Of a stretch of 64,000 bases of DNA, positions 20,976 to 33,431 are shown piece by piece. The position numbers and the translations under genes were made by a program. Under the pieces are notes generated by a model. It was given only the letters and a program-made list of their open reading frames with translations. It made no database searches and was not told the origin of the DNA. The stretch spans positions 27,501-91,500 of the forward strand of contig JAXRKP010001635.1 of NCBI GenBank assembly GCA_037039925.1, given 5' to 3'. Each line of letters begins with the position of its first letter. Within the stretch, counting starts at the first letter, position 1. The DNA is from Doris montereyensis (Eukaryota; Mollusca; Gastropoda; Nudibranchia; Dorididae).

Positions 20976-21084
20976 TCTTCCACTAAATGAGATTATGCAT
21001 TTGATTTTGTACATAACTAAAGTTACTGTTCGTTGTGATACGAACACACAGATGGAGTGAGTACCTGTGTCTGTGCCAAACTTT

Positions 21085-21090
21085 AATAAA
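21085..21090 (+). terminator. Candidate poly(A) signal AATAAA
   Basis: AATAAA within CTTTAATAAAAACTG, about 800 bp after the candidate stop codon. It could serve the TMEM163-like transcript. A hexamer alone is weak evidence. Confidence 0.3.
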
Positions 21091-21137
21091 AACTGATTCA
21101 CATTTAACACAAACTTGCTGTTCTAGTCATTCATATA

Positions 21138-21158
21138 TATATATATATATATATGTGT

Positions 21159-21192
<34 letters not shown>
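21138..21192. repeat. (TA)n(TG)n microsatellite
   Basis: Alternating TA followed by TG repeats. Confidence 0.95.
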
Positions 21193-21195
<3 letters not shown>

Positions 21196-21384
21196 GTGTA
21201 CTTAACAACACTTGTGTTTTCTGGCAGATAAAAAAGGTAAGTAAAGATCTTTCAAGGTTATTTTACGACCCATAGAACTGAAACTTATCACGGTTTCAAT
21301 AGTGTGAAGCAGAACAGATGAATGATAATGGTCACCTGTTTGACAGGACGCTAGTCTGACGCAGGTTTTTATTGCCAAATAGTG

Positions 21385-21470
21385 CGTGTACTCATTTGCA
21401 CCTGGTTCGAATGGGACAAATGCTTGTTATTGCTAAGTGTCTTTTCCAAGGAACACAACGTTGGCGCTAA
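21385..21470 (-). mobile_element. SINE family C fragment, - strand
   Basis: Contains CACCTGGTTCGAATGGG (B-box on the - strand) and AAGTGTCTTTTCCAAGGAAC then ACAACGTTGGCG. This compares with GTGTCTTTCCTCAAAGGAGC and ACAACGTCGGG at 44087-44117. The order of the two words differs, so it is rearranged or only partly homologous. Confidence 0.4.
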
Positions 21471-21629
21471 CAAAACTAGTACTCAGTACTATAGTTCAGT
21501 CCCATCTCATGTCTTTCTTTGAGAGTCCGCTTTCACCAAAAGGGGTGCTTTCAGAATTCATGTAGCACATCTGAATTGTTGCCTGGATTGCCATTTAATC
21601 ATGTAAATTTCAAAAGGTTCTTTAAAACA

Positions 21630-22288
21630 CACAACATGCAACCACAGTATCGTTGATCCATTTTCTTTCTACTTGTCGACAACATGTAACCACAGTATTC
21701 TTTATCCATTTTCTTTCTACTTGTCGACAACATGTAACCACAGTATTCTTTATCCATTTTCTTTCTACTTGTCGACAACATTCTTTATCCATTTTCTTTC
21801 TACTTGTCGACAACATGTAACCACAGTATTCTTTATCCATTTTCTTTCTACTTGTTGACAACATGTAACCACAGTATCGTTGATCCATTTTCTTTCTACT
21901 TGTTGACAACATGTAACCACAGTATCTTTATCCATTTTCTTCTACTACTTGTTGACAACATGTAACCACAGTATCTTGATCCATTTTCTTTCTGCTTGTT
22001 GACAACATGTAACCACAGTATTCTTTATCCATTTTCTTTCTACTTGTTGACAACATGTAACCACAGTATCATTTATCCATTTTCTTTCTACTTGTCGACA
22101 ACATGTAACCACAGTATCTTTATCCATTTTCTTTCTGCTTGTTGACAACATGTAACCACAGTATTCTTTATCCATTTTCTTTCTACTTGTTGACAACATG
22201 TAACCACAGTATCGTTGATCCATTTTCTTTCTACTTGTTGACAACATGTAACCACAGTATTCTTTATCCATTTTCTTTCTGCTTGTTG
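21630..22288. repeat. 48-bp minisatellite
   Basis: About 14 units of 48 bp containing CAACATGTAACCACAGTATC and CCATTTTCTTTCTACTTG. TTGTCGACAA or TTGTTGACAA marks sub-families. The unit is 16 codons, so the - strand stays open (Met-Leu-Ser-Thr-Ser-Arg-Lys-Lys-Met-Asp...), broken by a 24-bp-class truncated unit at 21775 and by indels after 21930. Not considered a gene. Confidence 0.95.
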
Positions 22289-22500
22289 ACTCATTACCGA
22301 TGAGGACTAAATGCCAAAACTACAAGCAGGGTATTCTTTAGATTGGTCTGCCTTGCCGGGGGGGGGGGTTCAAGCAGATAATTCCCATCTTTCGCCAGGA
22401 TTGAAACTTCGAATGTCCTACTCGTGTGGTGTCGGAACCGTGTCTGAGAAATTGGCGTTGTGATGAAGGTACTCCTATTTACAACTGGAGCCTGCACCCA
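22289..22500. other. Spacer with a G9 run
   Basis: Short unique segment between arrays, containing a run of nine G at about 22359. It may be SINE remnant. Nothing else supported. Confidence 0.4.
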
Positions 22501-23300
22501 TTCGGAACTCCAACAGAATGCTTGACACTACGCCATTCCAAGCTCCAACACAATTCTTGACACTACGCCATTCCAAGCTCCAACACAATTCTTGACACTA
22601 CGCCATTCCCAAACTCCAACACAATTCTTGACACTACGCCATTCCAAACTCCAACACAATTCTTGACACTACGCCATTCCAAACTCCAACAGAATTCTTG
22701 ACACTACGCCATTCCAAGCTCCAACACAATTCTTGACACTACGCCATTCAAGCTCCAACACAATTCTTGACACTACGCCATTCCAAACTCCAACACAATT
22801 CTTGACACTACGCCATTCCAAGCTCCAACACAATTCTTGACACTACGCCATTCCAAGCTCCAACACAATTACGCCATTTGACACACTACGCCATTCCAAG
22901 CTCCAACACAATACTTGACACTACGCCATTCAAGCTCCAACACAATACTTGACACTACGCCATTCAAAGCTCCAACACAATACTTGACACTACGCCATTC
23001 AAAGCTCCAACACAATACTTGACTTCGCCATTCCAAGCTCCAACACAATTCTTGACACTTCGCCATTCCAAACTCCAACACAATACTTGACTTCGCCATT
23101 CCAAGCTCCAACACAATTCTTGACACTTCGCCACTCCAAGCTCCAACACAATTCTTGACACTGCGCCATTCCAAACTCCAACACAATACTTGACACTACG
23201 CCATTCCAAGCTCCAACACAATTATTGACTTCGCCATTCCAAGCTCCAACACAATACTTGACATTACGCCATTCCAAGCTCCAACACAATTCTTGACAAA
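22501..23300. repeat. 35-bp satellite
   Basis: About 23 units containing TTCTTGACACTACGCCATTC and CAAGCTCCAACACAA. Right-hand units change to ACTTGACTTCGCCATTC. On the - strand it reads as Cys-Trp-Ser-Leu-Glu-Trp-Arg cycles, a by-product. Confidence 0.95.
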
Positions 23301-23329
23301 TCTTAATGATGACGGCCACACTTACTCGA

Positions 23330-23912
23330 GCTGACGCCTACCTTTTTGAGGCGTTGTAGCAAAACCGTAGTGTTGTAAAATTGTAATCACGACGACACCA
23401 GTTCAAAGCGTTGTAGCAAAACCGTAGTGTTGTAAAATTGTAATCACGACGACACCAGTCCAAAGCGTTGTAGCAAAAGCGTAGTGTTGTAAAATTGTAA
23501 TCACGACGACACCAGCTCTAAGCGTTTAGGAAAACCGTAGTGTTGTAAAATTGTAATCACGACGACACCAGTTCAAAGCGTTTAGGAAAACCGTAGTGTT
23601 GTAAAATTGTAATCACGACGACACCAGTTAAAAGCGTTTAGGAAAACCGTAGTGTTGTAAAATTGTAATCATGACGACACCAGTTCAAACCGTTTAGGAA
23701 AACCGTAGTGTTGTAAAATTGTAATCACGACGACACCAGTTCAAAGCGTTGTAGCAAAACCGTAGTGTTGTAAAATTGTAATCACGACGACACCAGCTCA
23801 AAGCGTTTTAGCAAAACCGCAGTGTTGTAAAATTGTAATCACGACGACACCAGCTCAAAGCGTTGTAGCAAAAGCGTAGTGTTGTAAAATTGTAATCACG
23901 ACAAAGTTTGGA
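23330..23912. repeat. 57-bp minisatellite
   Basis: Ten units containing AGCAAAACCGTAGTGTTGTA, AAATTGTAATCACGACGACA and CCAGTTCAAAGCG. Middle units carry GTTTAGGAAAACCG in place of GTTGTAGCAAAACCG. Very low divergence suggests recent spread. Confidence 0.95.
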
Positions 23913-24050
23913 TGAGTCTCCAGCTATAGGTACAGAAAGATCTCGTCAGCGTATTAATCGAAACGACTCACAGACTGCCTTCCTTTATGCTCCCGCGGGC
24001 GATTGAGAAAGACTTTAAGTTAAATGGCCTGCTGGTTTGGGGTTTTTTTT

Positions 24051-24750
24051 CATTTCATTTACCCACATCGACAACGAAGGTGATCTCGGGGTTTTTTTTT
24101 GGAGGATTTAATTTTTTTCCCAGACTGCCCTGTAAACAACCAGGGGATCTTTAACGTGTACAGAGTGTTGTACTCCAAGGATCTTTAACGTGCACAGAGT
24201 GTTGTACTCCAAGGGATCTTTAACGGCACAGATGTTGTACTCCAAGGGATCTTTAACGTGCACAGAGTGTTGTACTCCAAGGGATCTTTAACGTGCACAG
24301 AGTGTTGTAGTCCAAGGGATCTTTAACATGCACAGAGTGTTGTAGTCCAAGGATCTTTAACATGCACAGAGTGTTGTAGTCCAAGGGATCTTTAACGTGC
24401 ACAGAGTGTTGTAGTCAAGGGATCTTTAACGTGCACAGAGTGTTGTAGTCCAAGGGATCTTTAACGTGTACAGAGTGTTGTAGTCCAAGGGATCTTTAAC
24501 GTGTACAGAGTGTTGTACTCCAAGGGATCTTTAACGTGTACAGAGTGTTGTACTCCAAGGGATCTTTAACGTGTACAGAGTGTTGTAGTCCAAGGGATCT
24601 TTAACGTGCACAGAGTGTTGTAGTCCGAGGGATCTTTAACGTGCACAGAGTGTTGTGATCTGCACACGGGACCTCATTTGTATCGTCCGTCTCTACCTGG
24701 ACCAGGGGGAGCGGAGGGAGGGGGAGGGGTCGGGGTAATTTTGCTCGATG
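24051..24750 (-). mobile_element. SINE family A, - strand, expanded by an internal satellite
   Basis: Starts at the reversed 3' end (TTTACCCACATCGACAACG), continues through CAGACTGCCCTGTAAACAAC, is then interrupted by a 15-copy array made from its own core (24144-24656), and resumes as GATCTGCACACGGGACC, ATCGTCCGTCTC, TACCTGGACCAGG and TTTTGCTCGATG. The tRNA head is missing. At 24750 the sequence passes directly into the 36-bp satellite. Confidence 0.9.
24144..24656. repeat. 35-bp satellite born inside SINE A
   Basis: About 15 units of GGGATCTTTAACGTGCACAG plus AGTGTTGTAGTCCAA. The unit is the SINE A core (GATCTTTAACGTGCACAGAG, TGTTG) closed on itself by a short TAGTCCAA or TACTCCAA joint. 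GTGTACAG and GTGCACAG variants, and TAGTCC and TACTCC variants, form blocks. SINE sequence flanks the array in the correct order on both sides. Confidence 0.95.
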
Positions 24751-27700
24751 TCGACGTCTCCTTGTCACGCTATGATGTCTATGATTTTGGCTTCTCCTTG
24801 TTACACCATGATGTCTATGATTTTGGCTTATCCTTGTTACACCATGATGTCTATGATTTTAGCTTCGCCTTGTTATGCCATGATATCTATGATTTTAGCT
24901 TATCCTTGTTACACCATGATATCTATGTTTTTAACTTATCCTTGTTACACCATGATGTCTATGATTTTAGCTTATCCTTGTTACACCATGATGTCTATGA
25001 TTTTAGCTTATCCTTGTTACACCATGATGTCTATGATTTTAGCTTATCCTTGTTACACCATGATGTCTATGATTTTAGCTTATCCTTGTTACACCATGAT
25101 GTCTATGATTTTAGCTTATCCTTGTTACACCATGATGTCTATGATTTTAACTTATCCTTGTTACACCATGATGTCTATGATTTTAACTTATCCTTGTTAC
25201 ACCATGATGTCTATGATTTTAGCTTATCCTTGTTACACCATGATGTCTATGATTTTAGCTTATCCTTGTTACACCATGATATCTATGATTTTAGCTTATC
25301 CTTGTTACACCATGATGTCTATGATTTTCACTTATCCTTGTCACGTCATGTCTATGATCTTTAACTCTCCTTGTTACACAATGATGTATATGATGGTGAT
25401 CCTTGAATGCCATAATATCTATGATCTTGACTATCCTTGTTACACCATGATGATGTGACTTATGATGATGTCTATGATCTTGACTTCTCCTTGTTATGCC
25501 ATGATGTCTATGATCTTGACTTATCCTTGTTATGCCATGATATCTATGATCTTGACTTCTCCTTGTTATGCCATGATGTCTATGATCCTTGTTATGCCAT
25601 GATGTCTATGATTTTGGCTTCTCCTTGTTATGCCATGATGTCTATGATCTTGACTTCTCCTTGTTATGCCATGATGTCGATGATCTTGACTTCTCCTTGT
25701 TATGCCATGATGTCTATGATATTTTCTGCTCTTATACTATAATGTCAATGGTCTTAGTTTCTTTGTTATGATCTATGATCTCTCTCCTTGTTATGCCATG
25801 ATGTCTATGATCTTCTTCCTTGTTATGCCATGATGTCTATGATCTTGACTTCTCCTTGTTATGCCATGATGTCTATGATCTTGGCTTCTCCTTGTTACAT
25901 CATGATGACTATGATCTTTTCTCCCTGTTATGCCATGATGTCGATGTTCTTTTCTGCTTGTTACATATGATGTCTATGATATTTCTCCTGACTATGATGT
26001 CTACGATCTTATCTCCGTACTATAATGTCAATGGTCTTAGCTTCTCTTTGTTATACTAACATGTCTATGATCTCTTTCCTCACTGTTATCTTTGAGATTG
26101 ACGATGTCTATCATCATTTCTTCCTGTTATACTATGATGCCTATGATGTTTTCTCCCTGTTATACTATCATTTCTATGATCTTTTCTCCCTGTTATACTA
26201 TCATGATCTATGATATTTTCTCCCTGTTATGCTATGATGTCGATGTTCTTTTCTGCTTGTTACACTATAGTGTCTATGATGTTTTCGCCCTGACTATGAT
26301 GTCTACGATCTTATCTCCTTGTCACGCCATGATGTCTACGAATATTGACGTTTCAATGACACCATGATGTCTATGGTCTTAACTTCTCCTTGTCACGCCA
26401 TGATATCTTTGAGATTGACGTCACTGTGTTACACCACGATGTCTATGCTATTGACGTCTCCTTATAACACCATGATATCTATAATATTGACGTCTCAGTG
26501 TTACACCATGTTGTCTATGCTATTGACGTCTCCTTGTCACGCCATGAATTATAATATTGACGTCTCAGTGTTACACCATGATGTCTATGCTATTTTCTCC
26601 TTTTCACGCCATAATATCTATAATATTGACGCCACTTTGTTGTCACCACGGTGTCTATGATATTGACATTTCTCCTTGTCACGCCATGATATCTATGAAT
26701 ATTGACGTTTCAATGATGTTACACCACGATATCTATGATATTGACGTCTCCTTGTCACGCCATGATATCTATAATATTGACGCCACTGTTACACCACGAT
26801 GTCTATGATATTGATGTCTCTTTATTACACTCCCTGATATCTATAACATTGACGTCTCAGTGTTACACCATGATGTCTATGCTATTGACGTCTCCTTATA
26901 ACACCATGATATCTATAAATTATAATATTGACGTCTCAGTGTTACACCATGATGTCTATGATCTTTTCTCCCCTTTTACTATGATGTTTATTATCTTGAC
27001 TGTTTCTATTTGTTATGCCATGGTGTCTTTGATTCTGACTTTTCTTATTGTCATACAATGATGTCTATGAGCTTTTTCTCCCTGTTATACAATGATGTTT
27101 AGGATCATTTCTCCTTGTAATATATGATGTTATTGTTATACTATGATGTCTATGATCTTTTCTCCCTGTTATACTATGATGTCTATGATCTTTTCTTCCT
27201 GTTATACTATGATGTCTATGATCTTTTCTCCTTGTAATATTATGATGTCTATGGTCTTTTCTCCCTGGTTATACTATGATGTCTATGATCTTTTCTCCCT
27301 GTTATACTATGATGTCTATGATCTTTTCTCCCTCTTATACTATGATGTCTATGATCTTTTCTCCTGTTATACTATGATGTCTATGATCTTTTCTCCCTCT
27401 TATACTATGATGTCTATGATCTTTTCTCCTTTTAATACTATGATGTCTATGATCTTTTCTCCCTGTTATACTATGATGTCTATGATCTTTTCTCCCTGGT
27501 ATACTATGATGTCTATGATCTTTTCTCACTGTTATACTATGATGTCTATGATCTTTTCTCCTCTTATACTATGATGTCTATGATCTTTTCTCCTTGTAAT
27601 ACTATGATGTCTATGATCTTTTCTCTCTGTTATACTATGATGTCTATGATCTTTTCTCCCTGGTATACTATGATGTCTATGATCTTTTCTCTGTTATACT

Positions 27701-30081
27701 ACGATGTCTATGATCTTTTCTCACTGGTATACTATGATGTCTATGATCTTTTCTCCCTGTTAATGTTATACCATGATGTCTATGATCTTTTCTCCCTGTT
27801 ATACCATGATGTCTATGATCTTTTCTCACTTTTATACTATGATGTTTATGATCTTTTCTCCCTGTTATAGTATGATGTCTATGATCTTTTCTCCCTATTA
27901 TACTATGATTTCTATGATCTTTTCTCACTGTTATACTATGATGTCTATGATCTTTTCTCCCTGTTAATGTTATACCATGATGTCTATGATCTTTTTCCCT
28001 GTCAATGTTATACCATGATGTCTATGATTTTTTTCTCCTGTTATACCATGATGTCTATGATCTTTTCTCACTAATTTATACTATGATGTATATGATCTTT
28101 TCTCCCTGGTATACTATGATGTCTATGATCTTTTCTCCTGTTATACTATGATGTCTATGATCTTTTTCCCACCTGTCTATATTATTCTTCTGTTACTATG
28201 ATGTCTATGATCTTTTCTCCCTGTTATACTATGATGTCTATGCTCTTTTCTCCCTGTTATACTATGATGTCTATGATCTTTTCTCCCTGTTATACCATGA
28301 TGTCTATGATCTTTCCTCCCTGTTATACCATGATGTCTATGATCTTTTCTCACTGTTATACTATGATGTCTATTATCTTTTCTCACTTTTATACCATGAT
28401 GTCTATGATCTTTTCTCCCTGTTATACCATGATGTCTATGATCTTTCTCTGACTGTTATAATATGATGTCTATGATCTTTTCTCCCTGTTACACCATGAT
28501 TCTATGAACTTGGCTTATCCTCTCTTATACTATGATGTCTATGATCTTTTCTCCTTCTTATACTATGATGTCTATGATCTTTTCTCCTTCTTCTACTATG
28601 ATGTCTATGATCTTTTCTCCCTGTTATACTATGTCTATCATCTTTTTCTCCCTGTTATACCATGATGTCTATGCTCTTTTCTCCTGTTACACCATGATAT
28701 CTATGCCCTTTTCTCCCTGTTACACCATGATGTATATGATCTTTTCTCACTGTTATGCTATGATGTCTATGATCTTTTCTCCCTGTTAATGTTATACCAT
28801 GATGTATATGATCTTTTCTCACTGTTATACCATGGTGTCTATGAAATTTTCTTCCTGTTATACTATGATGTATATGATCTTTTCTCCCTGTTACCATGAT
28901 TCTATGAACTTGGCTTATTCTTCTTATACTATGATGTCTAGATCTTTTTCTCCCTCTTATACTATGATGTCTATGATCTTTTCTCCCTGTTATACTATGA
29001 TGTCTATGATCTTTTCTCCCTGTTGTACCATGATGTCTATGCTCTTTTCTCCCTCTTATACTATGATGTCTATAATCTTTTCTCCTGTTACACCATGATG
29101 TATATGATCTTTTCCCCTGTTATACCATGATGTCTATGATCTTTTCTCCCTGTTATAATATGATGTCTATGATCTTTTCTCCATGTTATACTATAATGTC
29201 TATGCTCTTTTTCTCCCTGTTACACCATGATGTCTATGCTCTTTTCTCCCTGTTATACCATGATGTCTATGATCTTTTTCTCCCTGTTATACCATGATGT
29301 CTATGATCTTTTCTCCCTGTTATAATATAATGTCTATGATCTTTTCTCCCTGTTATAATATAATGCCTATGCTCTTTTCTCCCTGTTACACCATGATGTA
29401 TATGAATTTTTCTTCCTGTTATACCATGTCTATGATCTTTTCTCCCTGCTACACCATGATGTCTGTGCTCTTTTCTCCCTATAATTCCATGATGTCTATG
29501 ACATTTTCTCCCTGTTATACTATGATGTCTATGAAGTTTTCTCCCTGTTATACCATGATGTCTATGATCTTTTCTCCCTGTATATCATGATGTCTATTAT
29601 CTTGACGTCTCCTTGTTACACCACGATGTCTATGATCTTGACGTCTCCTTGTTATACCATGATGCCTATGATCTTGACGTCTCCGTGTTACACCATAATA
29701 TCTATGATATTCGTCTCCTTGTTACACCATGATCTCTGTGATTTTGACGTCTCCGTGTTACACCATGATATATATGATTTTGACGTCTCTTTGTTAAACC
29801 ATGATATCTATGATCTTTTCTCCGTGTTGCATCATGATGTCTATGATATTGACTTCCGTGTTACACCATGATGTCTATGATATTCTTTCTCCCCATTAAA
29901 CCATGATGTCTATAATCTTTTCTCCGTTTGTTACACCATGATGTATATGATCTTTTTGTTACACCATGATGTCTTTGATATTCGTTTCCCCATTGAACCA
30001 TGATGTCTATGGTCTTTTCTCCATGTTATACTATAATGTTTATGCTATGGACGTCTCCTTGTTACACCATGATATCTATGA
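24751..30081. repeat. 36/33-bp satellite (GATGTCTATGAT family), 5.3 kb
   Basis: More than 150 units built on CATGATGTCTATGATTTTAG (36 bp, 24751-25440) or ATGATGTCTATGATCTTTTC (33 bp, mainly 27060-29590). A mixed zone lies between (25440-27060), with GACGTCTCCTTGTCACGCCA-type units. A return to GACGTCTCC forms occurs at 29590-30081. Both main periods are multiples of three, so runs of 60-240 codons stay open (Met-Met-Ser-Met-Ile-Phe-Ser-Pro-Cys-Tyr-Thr). I see no start context, splice structure or constraint, and indels break every run. The right end merges with the LINE at 30082. Confidence 0.95.
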
Positions 30082-33000
30082 TATTCTTTCTTTCTACCTT
30101 CCGGTGTATACCATGATGTCTATGATCTTTCTCCTGCCCTATCTGACAGTTTCTGTTTCCTTCCAGTGAAGGTTAAATTTCTTTGCGTTAATGCCTCTTT
30201 ATATCTTCTTCCACTTTCTCCGAGGTCTGCTTTTGGTCTTTTTTACCTTGAGTTCTAGCACTGTATACTGATTTAGCTATTCTATTGTCATTCATTCTGT
30301 TAACATGCCCAAACCATCTCAGTTGATTCATTTCCTATCTTAGTTTTTATGTTATCTGCTTTGGTTTGATCTTTTATTGTTGTGTTTCTGATTTTGTCTC
30401 TTTTAGTTTTCCCTACTACTCTTCTTAGATATTTCATTTCGGCTGCCTGCACTCTACTGTATTTCCTGCTGTCTAAGGTCCAGGTTTCACTGCCATAGAG
30501 GAGAATAGGACAATAAACTGTGTTGTATACTGCCATTTTGGTTTTTGTTGACAATTCTTGTTTACCTACAAATGCCTTTCCTAGATGGTTATATATTGCA
30601 CTTGCCTTTTTGATTCTCTGGCTGATTTCTTTCTTAGTTTTTCCTCTGAGTTAATCATTACTCCTAAGTAATTGTAACTTTGAACTTGTTCTAAATTCTC
30701 CTTGCCCAATTTAAGATTTTTGTTTGTTTTAGCTTCCTAGTTACTACCATTGTTTTGGTTTTCTTTGCATTTACTCTCATTCCTCTTTATTTAATTCATT
30801 ATTCATTATGTTGATATTTGACTGGAGATACTTTCTGATTTTCCAAACAGAACTAAATCATCAGCAAATGAAAGCATTGATACATTTACTGGTTTGAGCT
30901 TCCACATACCTACATTCATTTTCTTCATGTTTGAGGATGCCTTTTGCGACTGAATCCATAAATGTGATAAACAAAAAGAGTACAACCCTGTCTTACTCTA
31001 TATCTACATCAAATTCCTCAGATACATTTCCAGCTACTCTCACTGCACATGTTGGTTTATTCTAAAAAATTGTAATGGCTTTATTAAATTTTGCTCTAAT
31101 TGTGTTCTTTTAAGGAACATAGGTCCCTCCTCACAGTGTCAAATGCCTTTTCTAAGTCAATTACAAGTCAATGTTTTCAAGGAATTTTTCATTATTTGTC
31201 TAATTGTAAATATGTGATCTTGTACACTTCTTCCTGGTCTAAATCCACTCTGGTGTTCTTCAATCTGATCCTCTACTCTTTTCCTTAGTCTCATTTCCAG
31301 AACCTGGCATACACTTTTCCTGGTACGCTAAGTAGTGATATCCTCTATAGTTTGAGCATTCCATAGTTGATCCCTTTCTTATGTATTGGTACTACTGTTC
31401 CCTTTTTCCAGTCGTCTGGCACCTGTTTGGACTTCCATGCTTGTTGACATATTGCATGTAGTAGTTTGTCTGCCTCTCTCCCTTGGTTTTTAATCCTTTC
31501 TGGATAAACTTGATCTGCTCCTGGGGCTTTTCCTTATTTCACTTTTCTTATAGCTGTTTGGATTTCTTCCATTAAGATATCTTCATCTTCAGCTGTCTCT
31601 AATTGACTCTATTACTTTGTTGTTTTGTTAACTAATTGCTACTAGATTGATCTGTACTCCTTGTTTCATATGTTCTGGAGGGATTATGTAATTGTTGTGA
31701 AAATCCGAAACCCTCGGGTGTTTGTTTGTCTCCATGTTTCAATGATTTCCATGTTTCCTGATTTCTGTCTTCTTTCATTATTTCTCGGTTGGCATTCTTA
31801 ATTTGTCGTATTGGGCATATTTTGGTCTTTCCTGTGCTCTTCATTGCCCCCAGAACAGCTTTTGATTTCCTTGATAGCTTTCTTGAAGTCTTTGTCCAAA
31901 GTCTTCCCATTGTTCCATTTTTTGCTTTCCTCACTTCCTCTTTGGCGATAGTCTTTATTCACGTAATCTATCATATCCTCTGGTCTCTTTGTTTGCAAGT
32001 ATTTCTTCCAGGCATCCTTTTTTTCTTTGATCTTAGTCTTGACATTCTCATTCCACCATACTGTTCTTTTCCTATCTCCTTTAATTTGTTTCCTACCACA
32101 GACCTCTTCAGTACAACTGAGGAGTGTTTCTCTATATATATTTGCCACTTTTTCTTCTATTGTGCTATCATTCAGATCCATCTGTCTTTCACTGATAAAT
32201 CTTTTTATCCTAGATTGGTATACCTGTTTTACTATTGGTTTATTTAGTTCTTCTATTTTGAGTTTAGTAGCTTTCTTCTTTCCTTTTCTGTTTGTTTTCT
32301 TCAGTCAGTAATCTCATTTTGGCAATCACTAGGTGATGATCACTAAATATTTCTGCTCCTCTGTTTAATCTTGCATCCAATGTACTGTAAAAAAAAGGAG
32401 CTGCTAACTATTATGTAGTCTATGATTGACTTTTCACACCTTCATTTACTCTTGTATATTTGTGGATATCTTGATGAGGAAAAAGGTGTTGGCTATTTTC
32501 ATGTTATTCTTTAGGCAAAATCTATTAGTCTTCTCCATTTGGAGAAGTTGTTTCTCTCCTTCTTTACCTATTACTCCTCCTGACGTTTCTACATTGTTGC
32601 CTACTCTAGCATTTAAATCTCTCAAAAGCATTAATTCCTGTTTGGATTGAAGATTCTCTGCAGCTATTTGTAAATCGTTTTCGAAGATATCTTTTTCTTC
32701 TTTAATTGCGTCTTCGTTTGGTCCATAAGCCATTAATGATTGAATTTCTCGTCCTTTTGGTTTAATATTTATCTCTAATAGCCGTAGGGTGTATAAATTT
32801 CCAAGTAGCTTTTGATGCCTTTTATGCACTGGGAGGTCTACTCCTGCTCTAGCTCTATCTTTGACATCTACTCCTGAGAAGATTAAAATATGATTCGGTC
32901 TTACATTTTCTATTCCTTGTCCTTTTTTCTTTATTTCTGTAATAGCCAAAATATCTACATTGAATTTTTTCCATTTCTTCAACTAATTGTAACTCTTTTC

Positions 33001-33431
33001 CATTTATTGTCTTAACGTTCCATGTTCCAAAAATCACAGCCCGTGTTCGTTTCCAAGTTCGTCTTCCAAAGATCAAGCCGGTTATATTCCTTTTACTTGT
33101 CTGAATCAGGTATGTTTTGATAAGTAGGGGATTAGCCCACTGTAGCCTAGGTAGATGGTAGGGTTGTCACTTTGAGGCCCCCTACGAAGCCTTGTTATTT
33201 TCTGTCAGGTTAACTCCCTTAGCGTTTAGTCATTCAAAACCAGCCTGTAAGGCAGCAGGTTGTTATTTTCTGTCAGGATTAACTTTGGTCAAGACCGGCC
33301 TGCAAGACAGCAGGTTATTTTCTTTCAGACCCCTTAGCCTTTGGTGCAAGACCCGCCTGCAAGGCAAAGAGACCCGTGGAAGGCGGGATCGTCTACTTCC
33401 GGTACAGGTGCTTACCTGTCCACTGCCCGGT
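30082..33431 (-). mobile_element. LINE (non-LTR retrotransposon) copy 1, - strand, decayed
   Basis: About 3.35 kb, homologous along its length to the + strand copy at 58641-61948. On the - strand, the 5' end (33431 downward) carries three tandem subrepeats with CTGCCTTGCAGGC-type words and AGTTAACC. The coding part follows: endonuclease, then reverse transcriptase, then a C-terminal segment. It ends near 30082 in a GAAAGAAAGAA tail. The last ~100 bp is partly replaced by satellite-like sequence. No target-site duplication could be recognised because the 3' side is tandem repeat. Confidence 0.92.
30300..33060 (-). pseudogene. LINE polyprotein remnant: APE endonuclease and reverse transcriptase
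   Basis: Recognisable - strand motifs in order: TWNVK near 33020; the catalytic Glu region ITEIKKKGQG near 32935; VDVKDRARAGVD near 32860; AYGPNEDA near 32725; DLNARVG near 32610; the SDHHLVIAK endonuclease C-terminal motif near 32330; reverse transcriptase motifs around FxDLEKAFD (about 31150), GVRQGCTL (about 30990) and FADD (about 30860, the catalytic Asp pair); and, in the C-terminal region, CPILLYGSETW and AEMKYLRRVVG (30490-30410). The frame is broken by several stops and shifts, for instance between TWNVK and ITEIKKK, so no full protein can be made. The clade is not assigned. The LLYGSETW and later WFGHV motifs are common in animal non-LTR elements. Confidence 0.85.

Noticed and set aside
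22294..22497. 67-codon - strand open frame
   Set aside because: It sits in SINE-like/low-complexity sequence with a G9 run and has no recognisable domain.
24678..29590. Met-Ser-Met-Ile-type repeat proteins of 60-240 codons
   Set aside because: They are satellite frames with periods of 36 or 33 bp; frames end at indels and alternate between phases, with no exon structure.
32426..33076. Functional LINE endonuclease
   Set aside because: The catalytic region is split by a frameshift between the TWNVK and ITEIKKK motifs, and downstream domains are also broken.
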